A DNA stretch of 47,442 nt from Parcubacteria group bacterium. GTDB lineage: Bacteria; Patescibacteriota; Minisyncoccia; Phycocordibacterales; CALRBT01. The notes under the pieces are model-generated. The model searched no databases. It saw only the letters and a list, made by a program, of their open reading frames with translations, and was not told where the DNA came from. Position 1 is the first letter of the stretch. Every line of letters begins with the position of its first letter. The stretch is taken from contig CALRBT010000007.1 in the NCBI GenBank assembly GCA_943354475.1, positions 1 to 47,442 on the forward strand, written 5' to 3'. Both the position numbers and the translations under genes were made by a program. This document shows positions 16,655 to 25,171 of this stretch, piece by piece.

Positions 16655-16705
16655 TCGACGTTCTCACTTCTTGATTCATTGTTTTTATCGTACAATAGAG
16701 CCACT

Positions 16706-18394
16706 ATGCTCCAATTTGATGAAGAAAAACGAGATCGTCGTGTAAAAGAACTCAAAGAACAAGAAGAGGAAGAGCTTGCGGTACTCCTTGCCGAAAAATA
16801 CAACATTGGCTACAAAGATTTAACACTAACCTCTATCGAAGGAGATGCACTGCGCCTCGTCTCTGAAGAGGTTGCTCGTAAAGGTAACTTTGTCCCTTTT
16901 AATACTGTTGGAAAACGAGTTGATATTGGCGTCCTCTCTCCGAATAACGATGAGGTTAAGCAAGTTATCGCCGATTTAACTGAGCGTGGCTTCAAGCCAG
17001 AGCTGTTTAAGGTGAGTACGGTGAGTCTTGAGCGAGCGTGGGAGCAATACAAAGACCTTTCGTTTGCTCACGAAAGCAGAGTCGGACTCCTTAATATTTC
17101 AAACGACGAGATCAAGCGAATCCTTGCCGAGGTAAAAGACCTTGCGACACTCAAGGCGATGATTACCGAAACACTTTCCCTAAAGAAGAGTTCTCGAATT
17201 TCTCGTATTGTTGAGGTGATTGTTGCCGGAGCGCTTTCAACTGGAGCATCTGACATCCACATCGAACCCGAAGAGGATAATGCTCGCTTACGTTTTCGCC
17301 TCGATGGCGTACTCACTGACATAGCCTTTTTTGATAAGGAAACGTTTGGATTACTACTCTCACGTATAAAACTGCTCTCAGGGCTTAAATTAAATATTAA
17401 AACTACTTCTCAAGATGGTCGCTTTACTATAAAAATAGATCAGCAAGAGATTGAAATCCGTACCTCACTGATGCCAGGTGTTTATAGCGAGTCGGTGGTA
17501 ATGCGTGTTCTTGATCCAAAGACAATTGGTGTTTCAATGGAGGATTTAGGTATTGAACACTCTCTCTTTCAAATATTAGAGAAGGAAATTGCCCGTCCTA
17601 CAGGAATGATACTCACCACAGGGCCAACCGGTTCTGGTAAAACAACTACCCTCTATGCATTCCTCAAAAAAATTCACACAGCTGATGTTAAAATTATCAC
17701 TATTGAAAACCCTATAGAATACCACCTTCCTGGTATCGTACAGACTCAGATCAACGAGGAAGCTGGGTATACATTTCTTGAGGGGTTAGGATCAGCGCTT
17801 CGCCACAACCCAAATGTTATTATGATCGGTGAAATTAGAGATAACGAACCTGAAACAGCAAAAACGGCTATCAACGCCTCGCTTACTGGACATATTGTGT
17901 TCTCAACATTGCATACCAACAGTGCTGCTGGAGCATTCCCCCGCTTGGTTAGTCTTGGTGTCGACCCAAAGGTAATGGTTTCAGCGATTAATATCGTTTT
18001 GGGACAACGTCTCGTAAGAGTCCTGTGTCCAGAGTGTAAAAAGGAGGCTCCACTCACAGGAGAGGTTAAAAATGTTATAGACACTATCTTAGCGACAGTG
18101 GTTCGTAAAGAATTACTCGCCGGGCTCCAACAAGAGAAAGTTTTTGAATCTGTTGGTTGTTTAGCGTGTAGCCAAACAGGCTTTAAAGGGAGGGTTGGTG
18201 TTTATGAAGCAATTCGAATGACCGAAGAGATTGAAAAAATAGTACAAGAAAACAGAAGTGAGCGTGAGATTCAAGAGGTTGCGATGACGCAAGGAATACT
18301 TACCATGCGTCAAGATGCCATAGTTAAGGTACTGCGAGGAGTGACTTCCTTCAGTGAAGTTGGTCGTGTAATTGACTTACAAGTAAAAGCGTGA
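16706..18394 (+). CDS. pilB: Type II secretion/type IV pilus assembly ATPase GspE/PilB
   Basis: GASDIHIEPEEDNARLRFRLDGVL, TGPTGSGKTTTLYAFL, TIENPIEYHLPGIVQTQINEEAGYTF, LRHNPNVIMIGEIRDNETA-like, CPEC...CLAC metal site. Confidence 0.95.
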   Translation: MLQFDEEKRDRRVKELKEQEEEELAVLLAEKYNIGYKDLTLTSIEGDALRLVSEEVARKGNFVPFNTVGKRVDIGVLSPNNDEVKQVIADLTERGFKPELFKVSTVSLERAWEQYKDLSFAHESRVGLLNISNDEIKRILAEVKDLATLKAMITETLSLKKSSRISRIVEVIVAGALSTGASDIHIEPEEDNARLRFRLDGVLTDIAFFDKETFGLLLSRIKLLSGLKLNIKTTSQDGRFTIKIDQQEIEIRTSLMPGVYSESVVMRVLDPKTIGVSMEDLGIEHSLFQILEKEIARPTGMILTTGPTGSGKTTTLYAFLKKIHTADVKIITIENPIEYHLPGIVQTQINEEAGYTFLEGLGSALRHNPNVIMIGEIRDNEPETAKTAINASLTGHIVFSTLHTNSAAGAFPRLVSLGVDPKVMVSAINIVLGQRLVRVLCPECKKEAPLTGEVKNVIDTILATVVRKELLAGLQQEKVFESVGCLACSQTGFKGRVGVYEAIRMTEEIEKIVQENRSEREIQEVAMTQGILTMRQDAIVKVLRGVTSFSEVGRVIDLQVKA

Positions 18395-18465
18395 GGAAGC
18401 AGAGAAAAAATGGCGAGAATCTAAAAAATAGGTAATATAGTAACAAGAAGAGAGTGATAAACTCT

Positions 18466-18617
18466 CCAGAAGATGAATTTCTAAGCAATCCCTTCGAATG
18501 AAAGTTCATCGAAGTTACGGAGCTTTCCGAGGATAAGTCCAGTAAGAGCCACGTAAAGCGGAAACCAGGCTGTCCTTAGAGAAACCCCAATTGATTGCTT
18601 AGAAATTCATACTCTGG
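18466..18617. ncRNA. Candidate structured RNA (~150 nt) closed by a long stem; family not identified
   Basis: ATGAATTTCTAAGCAATC(18473-18490) perfectly complementary to GATTGCTTAGAAATTCAT(18593-18610), extended by CCAGA/TCTGG; internal hairpins CTTCGA...TCGAAG and CGGA-gctt-TCCG; no ORF. Confidence 0.6.
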
Positions 18618-18712
18618 ATGACATTTTTCATAAATAAGTCTATGTACCCAGTGAAAATAAAAAAGAGCCACTGCTTAGGCTTCTAGTCAAAGATTAGCAT
18701 AAAAGAAAAATA

Positions 18713-19768
18713 ATGTCAAGAAGAATTCCAAAGAGTCGAGAGCCAGACACTGATACCCCTTCAGTAGAGAAAACTGTCGTCATTGGGGACGTTTCGCTAG
18801 ATCAAGCACTGCGACCGTCAAAGTGGGCGGATTACATCGGGCAAGAACACATCAAAAACAACCTTCATGTACTCCTTACTGCCGCAAAGGAGCGTGGACA
18901 CCTTCCAGAACACATTCTTTTTTATGGTCCACCAGGACTCGGCAAAACAACACTCTCCTACCTTATTGCAAAAGAGACTGGGGCGCAGATTAAGGTTACT
19001 TCAGGACCTGCAATTGAAAAAGTTGGTGATTTAGCATCGGTTCTAACCAATCTTTCTCCGGGGGACATTCTTTTTATTGATGAAATTCACCGACTCAACA
19101 AAACTGTTGAGGAAGTACTCTATCCTGCTATGGAGGCTGGGTCCATCGACATCATTATCGGGAAGGGTCCTTCTGCAAGAACGGTGCAACTCGAGCTTCC
19201 ACCATTCACTTTGATTGCCGCAACAACACGTATTGCCTTACTCTCCGCTCCTCTCCGTTCAAGATTCTCAGGGGGTGTTTACCGGTTAGAGTTTTATACC
19301 AACGAAGAGATTAGTCGCATTATTAAGCGCTCCGCTAAAATACTAGGAATTGATATTGATACGGAAGCCTCCGGAGAAATCGCGAGGCGTAGTCGGTTTA
19401 CCCCACGAACTGCAAACTATTTACTCAAACGTTGTCGGGACTACGCCCAAATAAATAAAAAAGAAATTAGTCTTGCTATGGTTCTTGAGGCGCTGAAGTT
19501 ACTTAATATTGATTCTATGGGTCTAACAATTACAGACCGTCAAATTCTTGAGACTATTATTCACAAATTCAGTGGCGGACCTGTTGGGTTAAGTACTATT
19601 GCTGCTGCAACTTCTGAAGAAGAGGCGACGCTCGAAGAGGTCAATGAACCGTATCTCATGCAGATGGGACTTCTTGAGCGTACCGCCAGAGGTCGGGCGG
19701 TCACTAGGTTGGCCTATGAGCATCTTAGTTTACAAGTTCCCGAAGGGTTGCAGGAAAAATTGCTCTAG
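18713..19768 (+). CDS. ruvB: Holliday junction branch migration helicase RuvB
   Basis: LRPSKWADYIGQEHIKNNL...ILFYGPPGLGKTTLSYLIA...FIDEIHRLNKTVEEVLYPAME...FTLIAATTRIALLSAPLRSRF. Confidence 0.97.
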   Translation: MSRRIPKSREPDTDTPSVEKTVVIGDVSLDQALRPSKWADYIGQEHIKNNLHVLLTAAKERGHLPEHILFYGPPGLGKTTLSYLIAKETGAQIKVTSGPAIEKVGDLASVLTNLSPGDILFIDEIHRLNKTVEEVLYPAMEAGSIDIIIGKGPSARTVQLELPPFTLIAATTRIALLSAPLRSRFSGGVYRLEFYTNEEISRIIKRSAKILGIDIDTEASGEIARRSRFTPRTANYLLKRCRDYAQINKKEISLAMVLEALKLLNIDSMGLTITDRQILETIIHKFSGGPVGLSTIAAATSEEEATLEEVNEPYLMQMGLLERTARGRAVTRLAYEHLSLQVPEGLQEKLL

Positions 19769-19905
19769 GGTTTAGGTGACTCTTGATGGGTTTTAGCAAA
19801 GAGCAGAGTGTATTTCGGTTTTTAAATTAAAAATAGTATATTGTTCGTATTAGTTGGTTGTGCCCTATAACCTATACCCTAGTCCTTATAATCTAACTCC
19901 TATCT

Positions 19906-20436
19906 ATGTCCGGTCACAGTAAATGGTCACAAATCAAGAGAAAGAAAGGAGCGACTGATGCAAAACGTAGTCAGCTCTTCTCTAAGATTGCAAAAATGCT
20001 TACCTCGGAGTCTAAGCGGTCGCATGGCGACATCACTATTCCCTCTCTTCGGGTTGCTATAGAAAAAGCAAAAGCTGCAAATGTACCTAAAGATGTTATC
20101 GATAGAGCAATAAAAAAAGGAAGTGAGGATAAGGGTGTATCAATGGAAGAAGTTACTTATGAGGCCTATGGGCCAGGAGGTGTGGCTATCATCATTGAAG
20201 GGCTCACCGATAACAAAAATAAAGCTGCGGCGGAGGTAAAACACATCCTCTCTAAGAATGGAACCTCGCTTGCTGCATCAGGCTCTGCGCTTTGGGCGTT
20301 TAGTAAAGTTGGTATGGAGTGGATTCCTCAGAGTACTGTTGATTTGAATGACGAAGATTTAGAAAAACTTGATGCTTTGGTTGAGGCACTTGAGGAAAAC
20401 GAGGAGGTTCAAGAAGTGTTTACTAATGCAGGTTAA
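19906..20436 (+). CDS. yebC: YebC/PmpR family protein, shortened
   Basis: MSGHSKWSQIKRKKGATDAKRSQLFSKIAKMLT...NVPKDVIDRAIKKGS...TYEAYGPGGVAIIIEGLTDNKNKAAAEVKHILSKNG; 176 aa. Confidence 0.93.
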   Translation: MSGHSKWSQIKRKKGATDAKRSQLFSKIAKMLTSESKRSHGDITIPSLRVAIEKAKAANVPKDVIDRAIKKGSEDKGVSMEEVTYEAYGPGGVAIIIEGLTDNKNKAAAEVKHILSKNGTSLAASGSALWAFSKVGMEWIPQSTVDLNDEDLEKLDALVEALEENEEVQEVFTNAG

Positions 20437-20447
20437 CATTAGCCGTT

Positions 20448-20942
20448 ATGGTAGTTCTTGGTATTGACCCTGGATACGAGCGTTTAGGTATTGCTATTGT
20501 TGAAAAGAAACCAGAGGACAAGGTTGGTTTATTACTCTATTCATCTTGTTTCAAAACATCATCAACGCTTCCTTTTGAAGATCGCTTGCAGTTGTTAGGA
20601 GAGGAGGTTGAGAGAGTAATTGAGCAGTTTCAGCCGAACATCCTTTCAATTGAAAAGTTATTTTTCAACAGCAACCAAAAGACTGCGACCAACGTTGCAG
20701 AGGCTCGTGGGGTAATTATTTACGAAGCAAAACGGGCTCTCCTTGAAGTGTTCCAATTCACTCCACTACAAGTTAAAACGTCTCTTTCTGGTTATGGCAG
20801 GGCCAGTAAAGACCAGCTTACCAAAATGGTCAACCTTTTGATAAAGATTGACAAAAAAATCAGTTACGATGATGAATATGACGCTATCGCTCTTTGTTTA
20901 ACTTATCTTGCAAACAGCAACTACTTAAAGACAAGGAGATAG
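20448..20942 (+). CDS. ruvC: Crossover junction endodeoxyribonuclease RuvC
   Basis: VLGIDPGYERLGIAIVE...SIEKLFFNSNQKTATNVAEARGVI...DDEYDAIALCLTYL. Confidence 0.96.
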   Translation: MVVLGIDPGYERLGIAIVEKKPEDKVGLLLYSSCFKTSSTLPFEDRLQLLGEEVERVIEQFQPNILSIEKLFFNSNQKTATNVAEARGVIIYEAKRALLEVFQFTPLQVKTSLSGYGRASKDQLTKMVNLLIKIDKKISYDDEYDAIALCLTYLANSNYLKTRR

Positions 20943-20956
20943 TCTCTGGGCCAGAG

Positions 20957-20965
20957 TTATCCACA
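20957..20965 (+). promoter_or_regulatory. Consensus DnaA box TTATCCACA
   Basis: Exact match downstream of ruvC. Confidence 0.5.
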
Positions 20966-21074
20966 CGAAAAAACTCTTTGATTTGCAAAAAAATAGGAAT
21001 TTGTTAAAACTATCAGCACTTGTGTTTTTAGTGTTGGTTTCATGAATAATTATAAGCGTATCCAATAAATAACC

Positions 21075-21218
21075 ATGTTTGATGACGATGAAATAAAAGA
21101 GTCGGATGACCTTTTACCAGAAGAAGCTGAGCTTGAAGATATAGATGATTTTGAGACCCCTCCTGGAGAGCTAGCTGAGCTCACAGATGAGAGTGGGGAC
21201 GAAGCAGACGCTGAATAG
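21075..21218 (+). CDS. Very acidic 47-aa protein
   Basis: MFDDDEIKESDDLLPEEAELEDIDDFETPPGELAELTDESGDEADAE*, followed directly by a terminator hairpin. Confidence 0.5.
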   Translation: MFDDDEIKESDDLLPEEAELEDIDDFETPPGELAELTDESGDEADAE

Positions 21219-21250
21219 CACAAAAGGCTCGTTTCTGAGCCTTTTGTGCT
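21217..21250 (+). terminator. Terminator-type hairpin
   Basis: AGCACAAAAGGCTC-gtttct-GAGCCTTTTGTGCT. Confidence 0.7.
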
Positions 21251-21296
21251 AAGAAGGGACACCTGGGACAGTTTTCTGTGCTACCATTACATAACA

Positions 21297-23528
21297 ATGA
21301 AGGAACATAATAAAAACCGTGGACGACACCTCCATCACCTTAAGAATATATCGTTTTTCTTTCTAGCAATTGCTTTTTTTATTGCTGGTTTTTTGACTAT
21401 TTGGATTGGAAGCATGGAGATACCAGATCTTACCTCCTTAAACCAAATAAAGGTGGTTCAATCGACCAAAATATATGACCGTACAGGGGAAACGCTTTTA
21501 TATGACGTCCATCAAGATATAAAACGAACAATTGTTCCATTTGACCAGATTTCTCCATATATCAAGAGTGCAACAATCGCAATTGAAGATGTTGAGTTTT
21601 ATCAACATCGTGGCATTAGACCTTTGGCAATTATTCGAGCGATACTAGCCAACACATTGATAAAACTCCATTTATCGAGTGGCTATACTCAGGGTGGGTC
21701 AACAATAACCCAACAGGTCGTGAAGAACTCATTGCTGACCCAAGATAGAACCTATACTCGTAAAATAAAGGAGTGGGTACTCTCCTTGAAACTTGAAGGG
21801 ATGCTCAGCAAAGATGATATCTTTTCTCTATACCTTAATGGGTCTTCTTATGGAGGTAGTGTCTATGGGGTTGAGGAGGCGTCACTTACCTTCTTTGGAA
21901 AACATGCGAAAGACCTTGGTTTGGTGGAGTCTGCGTATATAGCCGCACTTCCCCAAGGACCTTCTTACTACTCACCTTATGGTAGTCACAAAGATCAGCT
22001 TGAGTTACGAAAAACACTCGTTCTTAAACAAATGAGGCTAAATAACTTAATCACCGAGGGGGAGTACCAAGGTGCTTTACAAGAAGAGGTTGTATTTAAT
22101 CCTCCAAAAGATAATGGTATTACAGCACCTCACTTTGTTCTTTATATAAAAGATTATTTAGAGTCAAAATATGGCGAGCAGGCAGTCGAAGAGGAGGGTT
22201 ATAAGGTGATTACAACACTCGACGCAGAACTCCAAGTTAAGGCTGAGGAGACGGTAAAGAAGTATGCTCTCGACAACGCGGTTAAACACCAAGCCGAGAA
22301 TGCTTCTATGGTTGCCATTGACCCAAAAACAGGGCAAATTTTGGTAATGGTTGGTTCGAGAAATTACTTTGATAAGGACATTGATGGTAACTTCAATATT
22401 GCCTTCGCAAAACGCCAACCTGGTTCCACCTTTAAGCCTTTTGTGTACGCAACCGCATTTGAAAAAGGGTATCGTCCAGATACAGTTGTTTTCGACACCG
22501 AAACTGAGTTCTCAACCGCGTGTTCTGTTGATGGTAAACCACTCTATTCTGGTGTTGTTTGTTACAACCCCCAAAACTATGACGGTAAGTTCCGAGGCCC
22601 AATGACACTACGTAATGCACTGGCACAGTCAATCAACATACCCGCTATCAAAACGCTTTATTTGGCCGGACTTAAGGATTCACTCCAAACAGCAAAGGAT
22701 ATGGGAATTACTACCCTAACTGATGCGAGTCGTTATGGGTTAACCTTAGTTCTTGGTGGTGGTGAGGTGTCACTTATTGATATGACAAGCGCTTATGGGG
22801 TTTTTGCAAATGATGGGGTTCGCAACCCCTATGTTGGAATTCTTAAGGTTGAAGACGGTAAAGGTAAGGTTATAGAAGAGTATCAAGAAAAAAGTAGTGT
22901 CGTTCTCGACACAAACATCGCACGAACTATTTCCGACATACTAAATGACAACGCTGCAAGAGCTCCTATTTTTGGAGCAAACTCAACACTCTATTTTCCA
23001 GGAAGAGATGTTGCTGTAAAAACAGGTACGACAAATAGTTACCGAGATGCTTGGATTATAGGGTACACTCCTAGCCTAGTTGTTGGTTCTTGGGTCGGAA
23101 ATAATGACAACACACCAATGGATAGAAAGGTTGCTGGATATATTGCGGGTCCTATGTGGCACGAGTTCATGAATTTTGCACTTAAAAAATATCCCAACGA
23201 AGCCTTCATCCCTCCAAATGTTTTAGAGTCAGACGGCGTTAAACCAGCCTTGCGAGGTATCTGGCAAGGAGGAAGTGTTGAGGTTATTGATAAAAACACA
23301 GGCATCTTGGCAACACCAGATACATTAGAACAAGACAAAGCTGATAGAGTTACAACCGATACACACTCAATACTCTATTGGGTTAATACCAACGATCCAA
23401 ATGGAGCAATCCCGGAGAATAAAAATGATGACCCTCAATACCATCTTTGGGAGTACGGGGTAGCAAAGTGGGTTGCTAACAACGGATTTCCTCAAGGGGT
23501 TACGCAAACTATTCCAAGGACACAATAA
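21297..23528 (+). CDS. Class A penicillin-binding protein (transglycosylase + transpeptidase)
   Basis: IEDVEFYQHRGI...GGSTITQQVVKN (GT51), RQPGSTFKPFVYATAFE, SINIPAIK, VAVKTGTTNSYRDAWIIGYTP (transpeptidase). Confidence 0.96.
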   Translation: MKEHNKNRGRHLHHLKNISFFFLAIAFFIAGFLTIWIGSMEIPDLTSLNQIKVVQSTKIYDRTGETLLYDVHQDIKRTIVPFDQISPYIKSATIAIEDVEFYQHRGIRPLAIIRAILANTLIKLHLSSGYTQGGSTITQQVVKNSLLTQDRTYTRKIKEWVLSLKLEGMLSKDDIFSLYLNGSSYGGSVYGVEEASLTFFGKHAKDLGLVESAYIAALPQGPSYYSPYGSHKDQLELRKTLVLKQMRLNNLITEGEYQGALQEEVVFNPPKDNGITAPHFVLYIKDYLESKYGEQAVEEEGYKVITTLDAELQVKAEETVKKYALDNAVKHQAENASMVAIDPKTGQILVMVGSRNYFDKDIDGNFNIAFAKRQPGSTFKPFVYATAFEKGYRPDTVVFDTETEFSTACSVDGKPLYSGVVCYNPQNYDGKFRGPMTLRNALAQSINIPAIKTLYLAGLKDSLQTAKDMGITTLTDASRYGLTLVLGGGEVSLIDMTSAYGVFANDGVRNPYVGILKVEDGKGKVIEEYQEKSSVVLDTNIARTISDILNDNAARAPIFGANSTLYFPGRDVAVKTGTTNSYRDAWIIGYTPSLVVGSWVGNNDNTPMDRKVAGYIAGPMWHEFMNFALKKYPNEAFIPPNVLESDGVKPALRGIWQGGSVEVIDKNTGILATPDTLEQDKADRVTTDTHSILYWVNTNDPNGAIPENKNDDPQYHLWEYGVAKWVANNGFPQGVTQTIPRTQ

Positions 23529-23563
23529 GATTGTTTTTATTACAGACCTTAACCTAAGGTGTT

Positions 23564-23821
23564 TTAACCCACTCGATCGACTTTGTAGTTAGTTAGTTTT
23601 GAAGAAAGCAGTTTTAGAATTGTCTGTTGATTCTGAAATATTTCGTTCTTAACGTACCCATCTGCACTGATGTATATTTTTTTTGCATTAACATTAATTG
23701 CTGAGATTGATAGATTTAGCTTTAAATCATTATTTAACACCTCAAGAACAGCCATTCGAACAATATAATCTGGCGGCAGAAGACCTTTGAACTTGTCCAG
23801 GTATAGAGATATTTGTTGCAT
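23564..23821 (-). CDS. Small KH-like protein, possible DciA-like (DUF721) replicative helicase loader
   Basis: 85 aa; IVRMAVLEVLNN...ISAINVNAKKIYISADGYVKNEIFQNQQTILKLLSSKL resembles the DciA V-x-V-xxSSxxxxEL-xxxxxxLL pattern; immediately downstream of dnaN. Confidence 0.4.
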   Translation of the reverse strand: MQQISLYLDKFKGLLPPDYIVRMAVLEVLNNDLKLNLSISAINVNAKKIYISADGYVKNEIFQNQQTILKLLSSKLTNYKVDRVG

Positions 23822-23825
23822 GTAT

Positions 23826-24926
23826 TTAACGATTCATCGGCATCGCTAAGTATAGAAAAGAGTGGTCACCTACTCCACGAATAATGAGTGGTCTATTAGA
23901 TCCATTAAATTGAAGCGAGACACTCTCACTCTGTATCGACTGAAAACAGTCAAGGATGTACTTATAGTTAAAATTTATCTCTAGATCCTCACCCTCGAAG
24001 CTTCCCTCTAGAGTAGTAACATTTTCTCCAACCTCACTATTACGCGAGGAAAGCTCAAATTCTTTGTTTGATGGTTTAACTGAGAAGTGGATCTGGTTAA
24101 ACTTGTCTGAAAAGATTGTGTTGAGCTTGAGAAAACTCAATAAGTCTTGTTTAAGCACAATAACCTCTGTTGTGTGGTTTTTTGGAATGATTTGAGTATA
24201 GTCCGGAAAGTTGCCATCAATAATTCTAGAGGTTAACGAGAAGCTTTTTCCATAAAAAGATAGTTGGTTTTTATTAAAACTTAGTCGAAACTCTTCTTCT
24301 CCTCCCTCTAAAGTTCTTATGATCTCAGGTATATTCTTAAATGGGATGAGAAGGTCTTTCAATTCATCCCCACCTTTAAATGGGGTTTTCTTCTCCGCCA
24401 AACGAAAGGAGTCTGTTGCCACAAATAATAGCTCTTTGTCTTGCTTGTGAACAAACACACTTGAAAGCTCTGGTTTTATACTAGAAACAGAAGCACTATA
24501 CCAAACACTCTTAAGCCCCATTATAAACTCACTTGTTTTAAATAATGAGCTTTCTCCTTCAGCAATCAAAGGAATGGTTGGGAAGTCCTCGTAAGGGAGT
24601 GTTTTTATCGATGCTTTGCTTTTTCCACAAATAATGACAACTGTATTGTCTATAAGCTCAAGAGTTAATGAGGCCTCGTTTTGAAGCGATGAGAGGTAGT
24701 GTGCTAATGTCGATGATGGAATAGCAACAACACCATCAACCGACGACTTTACTGGTAGCGTAATTTCTATCCCTAAATCCAAGTTAGTTGCTCTTATAGT
24801 AAGAATGGACTCTTTAACAATTAATAATATACACTGAAGAACGGGAAGGGTGCTGTTCTTTGCGGTTATTCTGTCCGCCCTTATAACAACCTCTTCGAGT
24901 TTTTGTTTTACACATTCTAGCTTCAT
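23826..24926 (-). CDS. dnaN: DNA polymerase III beta sliding clamp
   Basis: MKLECVKQKLEEVVIRADRITAKNSTLPVLQCILL...FVATDSFRLAEKK...GVGDHSFLYLAMPMNR. Confidence 0.96.
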   Translation of the reverse strand: MKLECVKQKLEEVVIRADRITAKNSTLPVLQCILLIVKESILTIRATNLDLGIEITLPVKSSVDGVVAIPSSTLAHYLSSLQNEASLTLELIDNTVVIICGKSKASIKTLPYEDFPTIPLIAEGESSLFKTSEFIMGLKSVWYSASVSSIKPELSSVFVHKQDKELLFVATDSFRLAEKKTPFKGGDELKDLLIPFKNIPEIIRTLEGGEEEFRLSFNKNQLSFYGKSFSLTSRIIDGNFPDYTQIIPKNHTTEVIVLKQDLLSFLKLNTIFSDKFNQIHFSVKPSNKEFELSSRNSEVGENVTTLEGSFEGEDLEINFNYKYILDCFQSIQSESVSLQFNGSNRPLIIRGVGDHSFLYLAMPMNR

Positions 24927-25171
24927 ATGTTTCTTTTATATATTAATAAATAATTACTACTATTATTAATCACTGTTGATATGTGGATAAAGTACTAAAA
25001 CGTTGGTGTGAAAGGATATTTTTCGATTATTTTTTTAATAAACTGTTGATTGTTGTGAAGAGTTAGTAAATTTATTTTTTGGTTATCATACTTTTTTATA
25101 TACATAGATTGATATTTTCACAGGTTTTACTAGGAAGTTAACAAGTTGTTAACAGTTATAATAACAACTAC
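24927..25171. other. AT-rich dnaA-dnaN spacer, candidate oriC
   Basis: Strongly AT-rich, one perfect DnaA box TGTGGATAA at 24982-24990, between dnaA and dnaN. Confidence 0.45.

Noticed and set aside
18466-18617. Calling the structured RNA as RNase P RNA (rnpB)
   Set aside because: Only short motif resemblances; length ~150 nt and missing specificity domain and many conserved helices. Kept as an unassigned RNA.
24940-24990. DnaA-trio unwinding element (CTACTATTATTA next to the DnaA box)
   Set aside because: Repeats are present, but their orientation relative to the TGTGGATAA box is opposite to the arrangement known in Bacillus subtilis; may just be AT-rich sequence.
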